A stretch of 64,000 nt of DNA from Halosolutus gelatinilyticus (GCF_023028105.1 NZ_CP095491.1:1302001-1366000), one strand, 5' to 3'; counted from the first letter of the stretch, positions 1-8,313 are shown. Notes: a model not told the origin generated them from the letters alone. A program made the numbers and translations.

Positions 1-744
1 CAGATACGGCGTGTAGCGCTCGATCCGATCGCGGTGACGTTCGTAGCCGGCGAGCAACAGCAGCGTCGGCAGAACGATCGCGACGATCACCGCGAACGAG
101 TAAACGAGCATCAGTTCGAGACAGCGATCGGTACCGGCGCCGCCGCAGATCGCGAGGATCTGGACGGGTTCCTCGTGGGCGAATCCGAGGAGAAGCGCCG
201 TCGTCCCGAGGGCAGCCAGCCCCCGTTCGGCGTGCTCCTCGCTGAGGTGGTGGTGGCCGCCGCCGGGAAGTGCCGAACGAACGCGGGCGAGTACACCGGT
301 ATCAGCGCCGTCAGCGTGGACGTGGTGATTCTGGGGACCGTGTTCGTGACAATCGTGCCCGTGGTGGTCGTGATGGCTGTGACGATCGTGACCGCGTTCG
401 TCGCGATGCGCGCGCTCCGGTTCGTGGCGATGGTGGCTGTGATCGCCGTGCCCGCCGCGTCGATACTCGTGGACGCCGAGCAGGATCAGGAGGACGCCCG
501 CGACGTAGCGCATCCACGGCCCCTCCGCGAATTCGGCGAAGGCGCCGAACCAGACGTACGCCACCACGAGCGCGACGCTGCTGAGGAGGTGTCCGATCCC
601 GAGCACCAGCGCCGCGACGACGCCGTACAACCAGCGCCGTCGTCGGTTCAGCGCGTACGTCGCCGCGATCGGCCAGCCGTGGTCCGGCAGGACGCCGTGA
701 ACGAACCCGATCAGGACGACGCCGGCGACGACTCCGATCTCCAT
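1..744 (-). CDS. NicO/UreH-like nickel-cobalt transporter, C-terminus cut by window edge
   Basis: The reading frame is open from an ATG at 744 to base 1, so at least 248 residues are present and the C-terminal end is outside the window. The protein begins with a membrane segment containing HGVLPDHGWP, followed by two more hydrophobic helices (about residues 38-60 and 75-92), a very His/Asp-rich loop (about 97-150, repeated HxH and HDHH patterns), and a further hydrophobic block starting LGFAHEEPVQIL. A His-rich central loop between membrane helices is typical of NicO/RcnA-type Ni2+/Co2+ permeases and related UreH-like proteins. Metal specificity is inference. LarE, a nickel-cofactor enzyme, lies 2.8 kb away, which fits nickel but does not prove it. 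Confidence 0.72.
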   Translation of the reverse strand, partial: MEIGVVAGVVLIGFVHGVLPDHGWPIAATYALNRRRRWLYGVVAALVLGIGHLLSSVALVVAYVWFGAFAEFAEGPWMRYVAGVLLILLGVHEYRRGGHGDHSHHRHEPERAHRDERGHDRHSHHDHHGHDCHEHGPQNHHVHADGADTGVLARVRSALPGGGHHHLSEEHAERGLAALGTTALLLGFAHEEPVQILAICGGAGTDRCLELMLVYSFAVIVAIVLPTLLLLAGYERHRDRIERYTPYL

Positions 745-879
745 ACGCGAACGGGGCGTACGAGGGGGTAAACAGGTTGTTATGACCGGTCTCGGGCGAC
801 CGTAATACGCCTGTTAGAAATTGATAACTTTCGAGTAGTATTGCTAAAAACCGCTATCCTCGACCACAATATTGTGAAT

Positions 880-1449
880 TTAGTTCCCGTCGTCGTACTC
901 GTACTCTTCCTCCGGATCCTCGACACCCTCCGTTCGCGAGCCCACCCAGGCGCCGAGCGAGAGCCCGTAGACGAGGTGGCCGGCGTGAAACAGCGCGAGT
1001 TCGTCGCCGCCGAGTCGAATACCGAGTAGTTCCTTCAACATCACTTGCGAGCCGAACGCCGAGAGGGCCATGCCGTAGATCATTCCCCAAATGATGCCCC
1101 GCTGCTCGGGCTCGATCGATCGCTCGGCGTCTTGCAGCGCGAACAGGCCGCCAAAGATCGCGCCCGCCTGGATTCCGTACGCAAAGTGCAAGAGGAGGCC
1201 GGCTATCGGGTGCTCGTCGGGATCGCCGCCGGCGACGTACTGCGACCAGAAGTTCGCCGACGGCGGCAGCGATCGCATGATCGGCAGCCGGAACGCCGTC
1301 ATGATGATGGTCGCGACGAACCCAGCCTGGAGCCCGCGAATCGCCGCGTAGACGGCGTGTTCGGTCTGCGACTGTTCGGCCGTCGCACGCGGCCCCTCGC
1401 GGGGTTCGCTCGTCGATCGAAACCGCGGGATCCGGTCTTGGAGAGCCAT
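880..1449 (-). CDS. Haloarchaeal multi-pass membrane protein of unknown function
   Basis: This 189-residue protein has a hydrophilic N-terminus (about residues 1-35), then four or so hydrophobic segments: about 37-58 (GLQAGFVATIIMTAF), 82-105, 118-140 and 155-172. It ends in an acidic tail (EDPEEEYEYDDGN). The glycine- and alanine-rich helices and the absence of catalytic motifs suggest a small integral membrane protein of a type seen often in haloarchaea. I do not recognise a characterised family. It is transcribed away from the oxidoreductase at 1664 and has no obvious operon partner. Confidence 0.7.
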   Translation of the reverse strand: MALQDRIPRFRSTSEPREGPRATAEQSQTEHAVYAAIRGLQAGFVATIIMTAFRLPIMRSLPPSANFWSQYVAGGDPDEHPIAGLLLHFAYGIQAGAIFGGLFALQDAERSIEPEQRGIIWGMIYGMALSAFGSQVMLKELLGIRLGGDELALFHAGHLVYGLSLGAWVGSRTEGVEDPEEEYEYDDGN

Positions 1450-1663
1450 GATGGAGACGATGTCGCTACCACGGACAGCCGCTTAACGGTCCGGCGCGCT
1501 GTCTAATGCCCGGCGGCTGGCGGCGACCGATCGGCGACAGGTTCGCCCCCGCGGCTGGACGGAGAGAGAGCGATGGATCCGCGCCCGGCAGGCCGATTTC
1601 GGCAGCCTTCGGCGGTCGAGGCCGAACGGTGCGTATTTACGGCGACTCCCGGAACGGCACAGC

Positions 1664-2635
1664 ATGAGATTCGGCGTTCTCAGCACGGCGGGAATCGCTC
1701 GGAAAGCCTTCCTTCCGGCTATCGAGCCGACGGAACACGAGGTAACGGCGATCGCGTCCCGCGATCCGGACCGGGCGCGGTCCGTCGCCGACGCGTACGG
1801 TATTCCGGAGTGGTACGATGGATACGACGACCTGCTCGCGGACGCGGACGTCGACGCGGTGTACGTTCCGGTGCCGAACGCGTTGCACGCCCGCTGGACG
1901 AAACGGGCGGCGGACGCCGGCCTCGACGTCCTCTGCGAGAAACCGTTGGCCGTCGACGCGGACGAAGCACGCGACGTCGTCGACCGCTGCGCCGAGCGCG
2001 GCGTGACGCTGATGGAGGCGTTCATGTACCGGTACCACCCGCGAACCGAGCGCGCGATCGCGCTGGCGCGCGAGGAACTCGACGCGGTGCGATCCGTGAC
2101 GGCGGCGTTCAAGTTCCCGCTGTTCGATCGGCCGGACGACGTTCGCCTCTCGCCGGAACTGGCCGGCGGCAGCCTGATGGACGTCGGCTGCTACGCCGTT
2201 TCGATCGCGCGACAGTTCCTCGGCGAACCCGAGCGAGCCTACGCGTACGCGAACGACTCCCGCGGGGCGGGCGTCGACACGGAACTGGCGGGCGTTCTGG
2301 AGTACGACGGGGCGTCGGCCCGGATCGCCTGCGGGTTCGACACGCAGGAGGTCCAGCGCTACCGCGTCGAGGCAGACAACGGCTGGATCGAGGTCGACGA
2401 CGCGTTCAACGGGCCGTCGGACGAGCGACTCGAACTCGAGTACGAGATCGACGGCCGCCGCGCCGTCGAGACCTTCGACGTCGTCGACCAGTACGGCCTC
2501 GAGATCGAAGCGTTCGCCGCGAGCGTCGAGGAGGGGCGCGAACCGCGGACCGGCGGCGAGGAGACGATCGCCAACATGCGCGCGATCGACGCGCTGTCCG
2601 AGAGCGCCGAACGCGGCCACCCCGTCGAGGTCTGA
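1664..2635 (+). CDS. Gfo/Idh/MocA family NAD(P)-dependent sugar dehydrogenase
   Basis: The 323-residue protein is a full-length two-domain Gfo/Idh/MocA oxidoreductase. The N-terminus reads RFGVLSTAGIARKAFLPAI, a Rossmann nucleotide-binding loop, and the family signature CEKPLAVD follows near residue 90. After it comes MEAFMYRYHPRTERA, the segment carrying substrate-site residues in glucose-fructose oxidoreductase-like enzymes; the C-terminal half is the beta-sheet substrate domain (GGSLMDVGCYAVSIARQFLGEP). Haloarchaeal proteins of this type include D-xylose 1-dehydrogenase (NADP+) and the Gfo6 group, so an aldose dehydrogenase is the most likely activity. The precise sugar cannot be read from sequence. 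It is monocistronic by spacing: the next gene starts 65 bp on and encodes an unrelated membrane protein. Confidence 0.85.
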   Translation: MRFGVLSTAGIARKAFLPAIEPTEHEVTAIASRDPDRARSVADAYGIPEWYDGYDDLLADADVDAVYVPVPNALHARWTKRAADAGLDVLCEKPLAVDADEARDVVDRCAERGVTLMEAFMYRYHPRTERAIALAREELDAVRSVTAAFKFPLFDRPDDVRLSPELAGGSLMDVGCYAVSIARQFLGEPERAYAYANDSRGAGVDTELAGVLEYDGASARIACGFDTQEVQRYRVEADNGWIEVDDAFNGPSDERLELEYEIDGRRAVETFDVVDQYGLEIEAFAASVEEGREPRTGGEETIANMRAIDALSESAERGHPVEV

Positions 2636-2699
2636 GCGGGTCGGCCAGTTGCGAACACCGGCAGGCTTAACCCGAATTCCCATCAACCGAATGTAACGA

Positions 2700-3473
2700 A
2701 TGTCGCGTGAGATCCCCCTCGACGCGCCGTCGATCATCACCGGCGGCTACGTCGGCGTGATCGCCGCCGCCGTCGGAACCCGCGTCGGTCTCGGGCGGAC
2801 GCCGCTGTTCGTCGGCTGCCTGCTCGCCGCCGCGATCGTCGCGCTCGCCGCCGGCGGACGGCCCTCCCTGTGGGTCGCGATGGGGCGGCGGCGGCTCCTG
2901 ACGCTGCCGATGGCCGTCCCGCTGGCGTCGTGTCTGGTACTGGTGGTCGGCCTCGAGTACGGGCTCGTCTCGGAGGCATACCGTACGCCGCTCCCGTGGT
3001 CGTTCGCGCTCGCGCTCGTCGGAATCGGGGTCTGGCAGACCGGGACCACCGCCTACGCCGAACGCGCCGCGGGCGATCGACGCGCGTCGTGGACCGCGAG
3101 CGCCGACGCGACGAGACGACGACGGAAAACCGTCGTCGTCACCCTCGGCGCCGTCGGCTGCGTCGGCGCGTTTTTCGTCGTCGTCTGGTACGGCGCTCCC
3201 TCGTTTTTCCTGTCGGGCATCGTCGCCTTCACGGTCGCCACCTGGATAACCGGCGATCGACAGCGCACGTACGACGCCTGCGAGCACGGCCTCCGGTTCA
3301 CCGAAACGGGCGCGGTCGGCTACCAGTTCACCCCCTGGGATCGGTTCGACGGCCGCCGCGAGACCGACGACGCGATCGTCCTCGAGCGTCGGTGGTGGAT
3401 CGACGAGCGGATGACCAAAGCGGACGTGCCGCCGGCGGCCCGCGAAGCGCTCGCGGCGTCGATCGGCGCCTGA
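2700..3473 (+). CDS. Membrane protein of unknown function
   Basis: The 257-residue protein has paired hydrophobic segments at about residues 12-30 and 34-52, further ones at about 62-82 and 90-112, and two more at about 142-160 and 163-182. A soluble C-terminal domain follows, beginning TYDACEHGLRF and containing YQFTPWDRFDGRRETDDAIVLERR. That soluble part has the look of the membrane-associated PH-like fold found after transmembrane pairs in many haloarchaeal proteins, but this is inference. No catalytic motif is seen. The gene sits between a sugar dehydrogenase and larE on the same strand, with a 66-bp gap to larE. Confidence 0.72.
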   Translation: MSREIPLDAPSIITGGYVGVIAAAVGTRVGLGRTPLFVGCLLAAAIVALAAGGRPSLWVAMGRRRLLTLPMAVPLASCLVLVVGLEYGLVSEAYRTPLPWSFALALVGIGVWQTGTTAYAERAAGDRRASWTASADATRRRRKTVVVTLGAVGCVGAFFVVVWYGAPSFFLSGIVAFTVATWITGDRQRTYDACEHGLRFTETGAVGYQFTPWDRFDGRRETDDAIVLERRWWIDERMTKADVPPAAREALAASIGA

Positions 3474-3539
3474 GCGATCGATCGGGGCGGGCGCCGCGAC
3501 GACAACGCGCTTTTGCCCGTCCGGTGCAAACGGGGGGCC

Positions 3540-4370
3540 ATGACACGGGTCGAGGCGAAACTCGAGGCCGCCCGCGCCGACCTCGAGACCCACGACGGCG
3601 TGCTGATCGCGTTCTCCGGCGGGGTCGACTCGAGCGTGGTGGCCGCGCTCGCCCACGACGCCCTCGGCGAGGACGCGATCGCCTGCACCGCGAAGAGCGA
3701 GACGCTCCCCGAGGCCGAACTCGAGGACGCGACGCGGGTCGCCGAGGAGATCGGCATCCGCCACGAGATCGTCGAGTTCTCCGAGCTCGAGAGCGATCGG
3801 TTCGTCGAGAACGACGACGATCGCTGCTATCACTGCCGGACGATGCGGCTGGGCGAGATGTTCCAGGCCGCCCGCGAGTTCGGCATCGAGACGGTCTGCG
3901 ACGGCACCAACGCGGACGATCCGGGCGCGGGCCACCGCCCCGGCCTCCAGGCGGTCGAGGAACTGGACGTCTACTCGCCGCTGTTAGCCCACGACGTCTC
4001 GAAGGAGGAGGTTCGCGCGATCGCCACCCACTACGGGCTCTCGGTCGCGGACAAGCCGTCGATGGCCTGTCTCTCCTCGCGCATCCCGACCGGCCTCGAA
4101 GTCACCGAGGAGCGACTCACCCGGGTCGAACGGGCCGAGGCCCTCCTGCGTCAGTGGGGATTCGACCAGTTCCGCGTCCGCGATCACGACGGCCTCGCCC
4201 GCATCGAGATCGCGCCGGACGAACTCGATCGGGCGCTCGATCAGGGGTTCGTCGAAACCGTCCGCGACGCGCTCTCGGACCTCGGGTTCGAGCACGTCAC
4301 GCTCGACCTGCACGGCTACCGGACGGGGAGCGTCAGCCCCGGTGGCGAGGACGCGGCGGAGTCCGATTGA
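3540..4370 (+). CDS. larE: ATP-dependent sacrificial sulfur transferase LarE
   Basis: LarE supplies sulfur to pyridinium biscarboxylate, giving the nickel-pincer nucleotide cofactor of lactate racemase-type enzymes. The 276-residue protein shows the PP-loop ATP motif SGGVDSS at residues 26-32, the downstream motif RCYHCR, the DGTNADD segment, and MACLSSRIPTG. Cys177 in that last motif matches Cys176 of the Lactobacillus enzyme, which gives up its own sulfur. I start at the ATG at 3540 rather than the upstream in-frame TTG at 3513, because family similarity begins at MTRVEAKLE. No larA, larB or larC is present in the window, so its client enzyme is not known from this context. Confidence 0.9.
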   Translation: MTRVEAKLEAARADLETHDGVLIAFSGGVDSSVVAALAHDALGEDAIACTAKSETLPEAELEDATRVAEEIGIRHEIVEFSELESDRFVENDDDRCYHCRTMRLGEMFQAAREFGIETVCDGTNADDPGAGHRPGLQAVEELDVYSPLLAHDVSKEEVRAIATHYGLSVADKPSMACLSSRIPTGLEVTEERLTRVERAEALLRQWGFDQFRVRDHDGLARIEIAPDELDRALDQGFVETVRDALSDLGFEHVTLDLHGYRTGSVSPGGEDAAESD

Positions 4371-4510
4371 TCGGAGCGGGAATCGGCTTCGAGCGTCGAG
4401 TAGCGTCGAGTATTTCTCCCGTGCACAGACTCGATGTAGAACACGTTCCAATAGCTATAAGTTAATCTAACGTGAATATTTTCCCGGAAGTCGTCTCCAA
4501 CGAGTCGCAG

Positions 4511-4618
4511 GGGCATGCGCCCAAATGCCCGGGTGCAGGAACACCCGAGACTGGCTTCCAAGCCGACAGGCTTCGAAAGCCATGCTACGCTTGTTACTCA
4601 CGAGACATAAACGTCTCG
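4511..4618. other. Cluster of four hairpins in a gene-free gap; candidate structured RNA or mobile-element remnant
   Basis: The 386-base gap between larE and the next gene (4371-4756) contains no convincing reading frame but holds four consecutive inverted repeats. GGGCAT (4511-4516) pairs with ATGCCC (4525-4530). GGGTG (4531-4535) pairs with CACCC (4542-4546). TGGCTT/AAGCCA (4552-4557, 4577-4582) encloses AAGCC/GGCTT (4560-4564, 4569-4573) with a GACA loop. CGAGAC (4601-4606) pairs with GTCTCG (4613-4618). The order does not make a tRNA: there is no 7-bp acceptor and no proper T-arm. It could be a small RNA, an attenuator-like leader 140 nt before the zinc-ribbon gene, or the leftover end of an insertion sequence. 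Confidence 0.4.
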
Positions 4619-4756
4619 CACGACGACAGTATCGCTCGCAAACAGCTACGGCGATCGAATCGTCCGGCCAGCGGCGATCGCGGCGAGCGATCGAGCGGCC
4701 GGTCGCTTGCGGCCGCGGGTCCGGAGCGATCGCGGGGATCGATACCGGGTGGATCG

Positions 4757-4945
4757 ATGACCGACGCATCCGCTGACGCGTCCTCGATCGGGGACTCGGG
4801 GACGCGATGTCCCGGTTGCGACGCGCCGATCGCGGTGATCGTGGGGACCGGCCCGCACGAATTCGTCGCCGCGCCGTGTGGCTGTCGGGTCTCGCCCGAA
4901 ACGCTCGGCCACACCCGCGATCGGAATCGGAGCGCGAACGAGTAG
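4757..4945 (+). CDS. Small cysteine-rich (zinc-ribbon-like) protein
   Basis: A 62-residue protein starts at the ATG at 4757. After a short Ser/Asp-rich lead it has RCPGCDAP and, about 25 residues later, APCGCRVSPETLG, giving a CxxC...CxC arrangement consistent with one bound zinc. Tiny single-zinc-finger proteins are very common in haloarchaea and most have no assigned role; some act as regulators or adaptor subunits. The start is chosen where acidic, haloarchaea-like codon use begins; the same frame is open much further upstream, but that part crosses the hairpin cluster and looks non-coding. Confidence 0.5.
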   Translation: MTDASADASSIGDSGTRCPGCDAPIAVIVGTGPHEFVAAPCGCRVSPETLGHTRDRNRSANE

Positions 4946-5091
4946 GGGGAACGGATTGGGGGTGCGACAGCACCCGACTGCCGTTTTTGCGCGGGCCGAG
5001 CGATCGATCGCTGAGTCGACCGCCTCCACGAAGGGGCGTTGATCGCAGTGATCGACGTCCAGTCTAGCAGTGTGCGCGTGATCGATCCGGT

Positions 5092-5382
5092 GACCTCGAT
5101 GGCGATGTGCCGGAAGCCCAGCCGGTTCGCCGGCGAGGGGTGTGCGCTCTCGTTGTCGGCCGGCGCATGGTACTTGACGAGTTCGAGCGTGCCGCTGCCG
5201 TCCGGCGCTCGCACCATCATCACCTCCGCTCGGACGCCGTCGAGCCCGTTGATCTCGTCCACAGACTCGCCCTCGACCAGCGTCCCGCCCTCGCGCTCGA
5301 ATCCCAGGTCGAGGAAGAACGCGGCCACGGCGTCGAGGTCATCGACGACAACACCCACATGATCGAAACGCAGCGTTCCCAT
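5092..5382 (-). pseudogene. Truncated VOC/glyoxalase-fold (methylmalonyl-CoA epimerase-like) gene
   Basis: From the ATG at 5382 the frame reads MGTLRFDHVGVVVDDLDAV and continues through a typical vicinal-oxygen-chelate betaalphabetabetabeta unit to GFRHIAIEV (residues 89-97). At that point a normal VOC protein would continue with the second half of its C-terminal unit for 35-45 residues. Here the sequence becomes unrelated, basic and low-complexity, and stays open by chance to 4594, antisense to the zinc-ribbon gene. The metal ligand on the first strand (His8) and the second His (HIAIEV) remain, but the last beta strands are missing. I read this as a deletion that removed the 3' third of the gene. 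Confidence 0.6.
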
Positions 5383-5663
5383 ATCGTTCCGTAATCGTTC
5401 GGCGCTATTGAACTCGTAGCACGTGTCTAGGGAAGCCGATAAGACTAGGCTAGCAAACCGGGAGAGTGGTGGTATGGGAAAGACGCTCTTCCACTTCGTC
5501 AAGCGGGTGACAATGCTCGCTCAAACGTATTCTGCTGCCGGCCTCACGAAGGTCAGTAATCCGAGCGGCTTCGACAGCGGACGGAGACCCTTCACGAACC
5601 GGCGTGTTCGATCGCGTCGAGTTAGGGCGATCGGTGAGCAAGCGTGCTTCCCGAGCGAATCGC

Positions 5664-5837
5664 TCAACTTTCAGTTTGTTCTCTCCACTCGTTTATTATC
5701 GTCGGAACGATGATACCGACGCCGAGGAGGACGACTCCCTGGGCGACTGCGCTGTCGGTAGCGGCCATCGTGCCGTACCAGAGAACGATTCCGAGTACCA
5801 CGAAGATAGCCACTATTTTTGTCTCCGTACTAACCAT
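5664..5837 (-). CDS. Small two-helix membrane protein
   Basis: A 57-residue protein starts MVSTETKIVAIFVVLGIVLW. It has one hydrophobic helix at about residues 6-24 and a second at about 32-50 (AQGVVLLGVGIIVPTIINEW), with a charged C-terminus (REQTES). I use the internal ATG at 5837 because the six codons before it in the longer frame overlap the AT-rich promoter zone. The composition and short loop suggest a conserved haloarchaeal membrane peptide without known function. Confidence 0.55.
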   Translation of the reverse strand: MVSTETKIVAIFVVLGIVLWYGTMAATDSAVAQGVVLLGVGIIVPTIINEWREQTES

Positions 5838-6040
5838 ACACGAGTATATTATCATTCGAACTAAATAACATATCGATCGATTCGGCGCCTGCGCGTACCA
5901 TGACGACGTCCCCGCTCGACGAACGCGAACCGAGTAGACGATCGCGAAGCGGGCCGACGGCGTCGGCGGCGATCAGTTCGACGAGATGCCCTGACTCCGC
6001 AGGCACGGAAGGTTTCCGGCCATCGCCGTTACCCCGACGT

Positions 6041-6886
6041 ATGAGCCCACAGTTTTCGGACGACGACATCGACAAGACCGTCGAAACTGCGGCGGGCGAG
6101 CCGATCGGCGTCGTGATCGCCGCCGACGAGAACACGGCGTACGTCGATCCGGACCCCGGCGTCGCGGACTCGATCAAGGCCGCCCTCGACTGGGGCGACG
6201 GATCGGACGATCCGCTGCCGGTCGCGAGCGACGCGGTCGCCGAAATCACCGACGAAAGGATCCAACTCGACGCCGAGGTCTCGAACGAGTACGACGAGAT
6301 GGGGACGATGGAGGACGAAGGGGAGAGCGGCCACTCCAGAGCGCACGAGCAACGGGGGGCCGGCACGTCTCCCAGAGAGCCCGTCGACTCGATCGACGAG
6401 GTCGAAACGGACGTCGGCGGATCCGGAACCGATTCGGACGCGGACGAACCCGACTGGTCGGATCCCGAGGTCGGCCGACAGGACGAGACCGACGCCGAAC
6501 CGGAGCGGTCCGGCGGCGCCGGTCCCGACGCGAATCGACAGGATGAGACCGATACCGAACCGGACGATATCGACGACACGGACCCCGGGATGGACGATTT
6601 CGACGAATCGGATCCCGGCGTCGAGGGAGATACTGACGATCCGTCCCTGTCAGACGCCGCCGGGGAGATCGACGGCGATCGGGAACGACGCAGGGACCCC
6701 ACGGCGGATCCGATCGAAGAGGTCAGCGGCGAAGCCCCCGAGGACCGGGAGACGATCGGATCGGGAACCCGCGACGACGTCGACGTCGATCCGAACGAGG
6801 TGACGGACGACGACCCGGAAGCGGAGATCGCTCCCGAGGAGGACGTCGGCGATCGAACGGACGACCGCACCGAAACCGACGGCTAG
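6041..6886 (+). CDS. PRC-barrel-domain protein with long acidic disordered tail
   Basis: The first 80 or so residues (MSPQFSDDDIDKTVETAAGE, then IGVVIAADENTAYVDPDPGV and ASDAVAEITDERIQLDAEV) form a PRC-barrel unit of the kind found in many short haloarchaeal proteins. The remaining roughly 200 residues are almost only D, E, S, P, G and R, with repeated DETD, EPD and DDTD stretches and no predicted fold. The start at 6041 is preferred because the longer frame from 5900 adds non-homologous basic sequence. PRC barrels are known in RNA processing (RimM), photosynthetic reaction centres and archaeal division (CdpB), so the role stays open. The gene converges with a small minus-strand frame, sharing the CTAG at 6883-6886. 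Confidence 0.75.
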   Translation: MSPQFSDDDIDKTVETAAGEPIGVVIAADENTAYVDPDPGVADSIKAALDWGDGSDDPLPVASDAVAEITDERIQLDAEVSNEYDEMGTMEDEGESGHSRAHEQRGAGTSPREPVDSIDEVETDVGGSGTDSDADEPDWSDPEVGRQDETDAEPERSGGAGPDANRQDETDTEPDDIDDTDPGMDDFDESDPGVEGDTDDPSLSDAAGEIDGDRERRRDPTADPIEEVSGEAPEDRETIGSGTRDDVDVDPNEVTDDDPEAEIAPEEDVGDRTDDRTETDG

Positions 6887-7056
6887 CGGTCGACGGGGAC
6901 GCGAGAGACGACGTTCGGTGACTCCCGTGGAGGCGAGTTGCCGCGGAACGCTCGATAATGCCGATCGTCGATTTCCAGCACTACTGGCGGTCGATCGTCC
7001 AGAATATAATCTATTTCCAGCCATCCGGACCGCCGTTCGACCAGTAATGTAGACAT
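6883..7056 (-). CDS. Possible small protein, unknown
   Basis: A 57-codon frame starts MSTLLVERRSGWLEIDYILD and continues with RPPVVLEIDDRHYRAFRGN. It is acidic in the middle and reads like a genuine small haloarchaeal protein rather than a shadow frame. It lies divergent to the gene at 7117 and its stop overlaps the stop of the PRC-barrel gene by four bases, a compact arrangement common in these genomes. No family is recognised. Confidence 0.35.
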   Translation of the reverse strand: MSTLLVERRSGWLEIDYILDDRPPVVLEIDDRHYRAFRGNSPPRESPNVVSRVPVDR

Positions 7057-7116
7057 CGTGCGGGAATATTGCTTCGGACGATACGAACGTAGCCTTTCGA
7101 CTGGTACCGGTATTCG

Positions 7117-7470
7117 ATGGACGACGTGCCGCCCGACTGGACGACGGAAACGAGTCGGACCTACACCCCCGCCCACAGCGATCGAGAATTGGAATATTGG
7201 ATCTACCGTCACGAGTCGGGCGATCTGCGGCTCAGGGTCGCCCCGGCCTCCCTCGACGGCGACGACCACCCCGGCTACGCGCTCACGGCGACGAGTTATC
7301 CCGGACTCGAGTTCTCCGAGACGATTCGCGTCAGAACCGTCCTCTTATTCGAACGCTGCGATCGGATCGCCCGCCAGTTCATGGCCCTCTTTTCGACCAG
7401 CTACGACGGCCCGGGATCGCTCGAAAACGCCCTGGAGTACGCGTACGAGCGAACCCGCGAGCACCGGTAG
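7117..7470 (+). CDS. Haloarchaeal hypothetical protein
   Basis: A 117-residue soluble acidic protein starts MDDVPPDWTTETSRTYT and contains the central strand-rich stretch ELEYWIYRHESGDLRLRVAP and a helical C-terminal half ending ENALEYAYERTREHR. No catalytic or metal motif is visible. Composition is fully typical of haloarchaeal cytoplasmic proteins. It converges on the PAP2-type gene 12 bp downstream. Confidence 0.6.
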   Translation: MDDVPPDWTTETSRTYTPAHSDRELEYWIYRHESGDLRLRVAPASLDGDDHPGYALTATSYPGLEFSETIRVRTVLLFERCDRIARQFMALFSTSYDGPGSLENALEYAYERTREHR

Positions 7471-7482
7471 GCGACGACGCGG

Positions 7483-8313
7483 TCACGGCTTCCGGTTCCC
7501 CAGCGCGGCTCTCGGGTCGCGATCGACGTCCTCCATCGGGGGGACGACGCGCAGCGCGATCAGGATGCTCAGGACGGCCAGGACGGCCCCGGCGACCACG
7601 TCGATCAGCCAGTGGATCCCGAGGAACATGGTCGCGATGACGATGTTGATCGTGACGGCCGTCGCGATCCACGTCCAGCGGGGGTACTCGTCGCGGGTCA
7701 GCCAAGCCAGCAGGGCGACGGTGACCGCCAGCGACGCGTGCAGGGAGGGAAAGACGTTCGCGCTCGAGTTCACCGCGCCTGTGAGCGTCGAGACCTCCGG
7801 GTACAGTTCGTACATCGGCTGGCCGACGTGGGCGAACGTTTTCCGCGGCCCGTACGCGATAAAGACCACGTAACAGATCGCCCCGATGCCGTAGTTGACG
7901 GCGTAGGCGACGAACAGCGTCGTGAGATACCGGCGCGTCGGGAGGAGAAAGTACGCCACCACGGGAAAGACCAGGACGAACATGAAACCGAACAGGTAGA
8001 TAAAGGTAAAGTAGCCGGCGAGGTCGTGCGGGATGGCCGCCTGGAGGTGGGCCACGAAGTCGCCTTCGACGGCCCGGAGTTCGTCGGTGACGTTCACTCC
8101 GATCAGCCGGGAGAGGTTCTGGCCGGTCGTGTGCGAACTCCGGTTGAACAGGTAGACGAGTCCGAGGAAGCCGGCGATCGGAGCGATGCGGATGATTCTC
8201 GTCCGGACCTCCGTCCGGTCGAGACGGAACGGGTTGACGCCGCAGACGATGCCCGTGAGTAGGACGAGGGTGCCGACGATGATCGCCTGGATGAGCAGTA
8301 GCTGGGAGAGCAT
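7483..8313 (-). CDS. PAP2-superfamily membrane phosphatase / phosphotransferase
   Basis: This 276-residue integral membrane protein carries the type-2 phosphatidic acid phosphatase signatures. PSLHAS lies at about residue 190 and GIHWLIDVVAG at about residue 233; the histidines of these motifs form the phospho-histidine and proton-transfer pair in the family. At least six hydrophobic helices are seen: about 4-24, 41-58, 99-122, 130-152, 193-205 and 215-255. Family members dephosphorylate lipid phosphates or transfer head groups, as in inositol phosphorylceramide synthase-like proteins. The canonical first motif KxxxxxxRP is not clear here, as in the AUR1-like subgroup. Substrate is probably an archaeal polar lipid intermediate; this is inference. 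Confidence 0.8.
   Translation of the reverse strand: MLSQLLLIQAIIVGTLVLLTGIVCGVNPFRLDRTEVRTRIIRIAPIAGFLGLVYLFNRSSHTTGQNLSRLIGVNVTDELRAVEGDFVAHLQAAIPHDLAGYFTFIYLFGFMFVLVFPVVAYFLLPTRRYLTTLFVAYAVNYGIGAICYVVFIAYGPRKTFAHVGQPMYELYPEVSTLTGAVNSSANVFPSLHASLAVTVALLAWLTRDEYPRWTWIATAVTINIVIATMFLGIHWLIDVVAGAVLAVLSILIALRVVPPMEDVDRDPRAALGNRKP

Noticed and set aside
34-771. Long + strand frame over the first gene
   Set aside because: It is antisense to a minus-strand membrane protein with a clear NicO-like layout. Its translation is low-complexity and rich in Arg.
4505-4590. tRNA gene suggested by tandem stems
   Set aside because: No complementary 7-bp acceptor ends, no TTCRANY loop in a 5-bp T-stem, and the hairpin order does not fit a cloverleaf.
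5450-5641. 63-codon - strand frame between two small genes
   Set aside because: No recognisable domain, ordinary non-acidic composition and no supporting context; left as probable non-coding.
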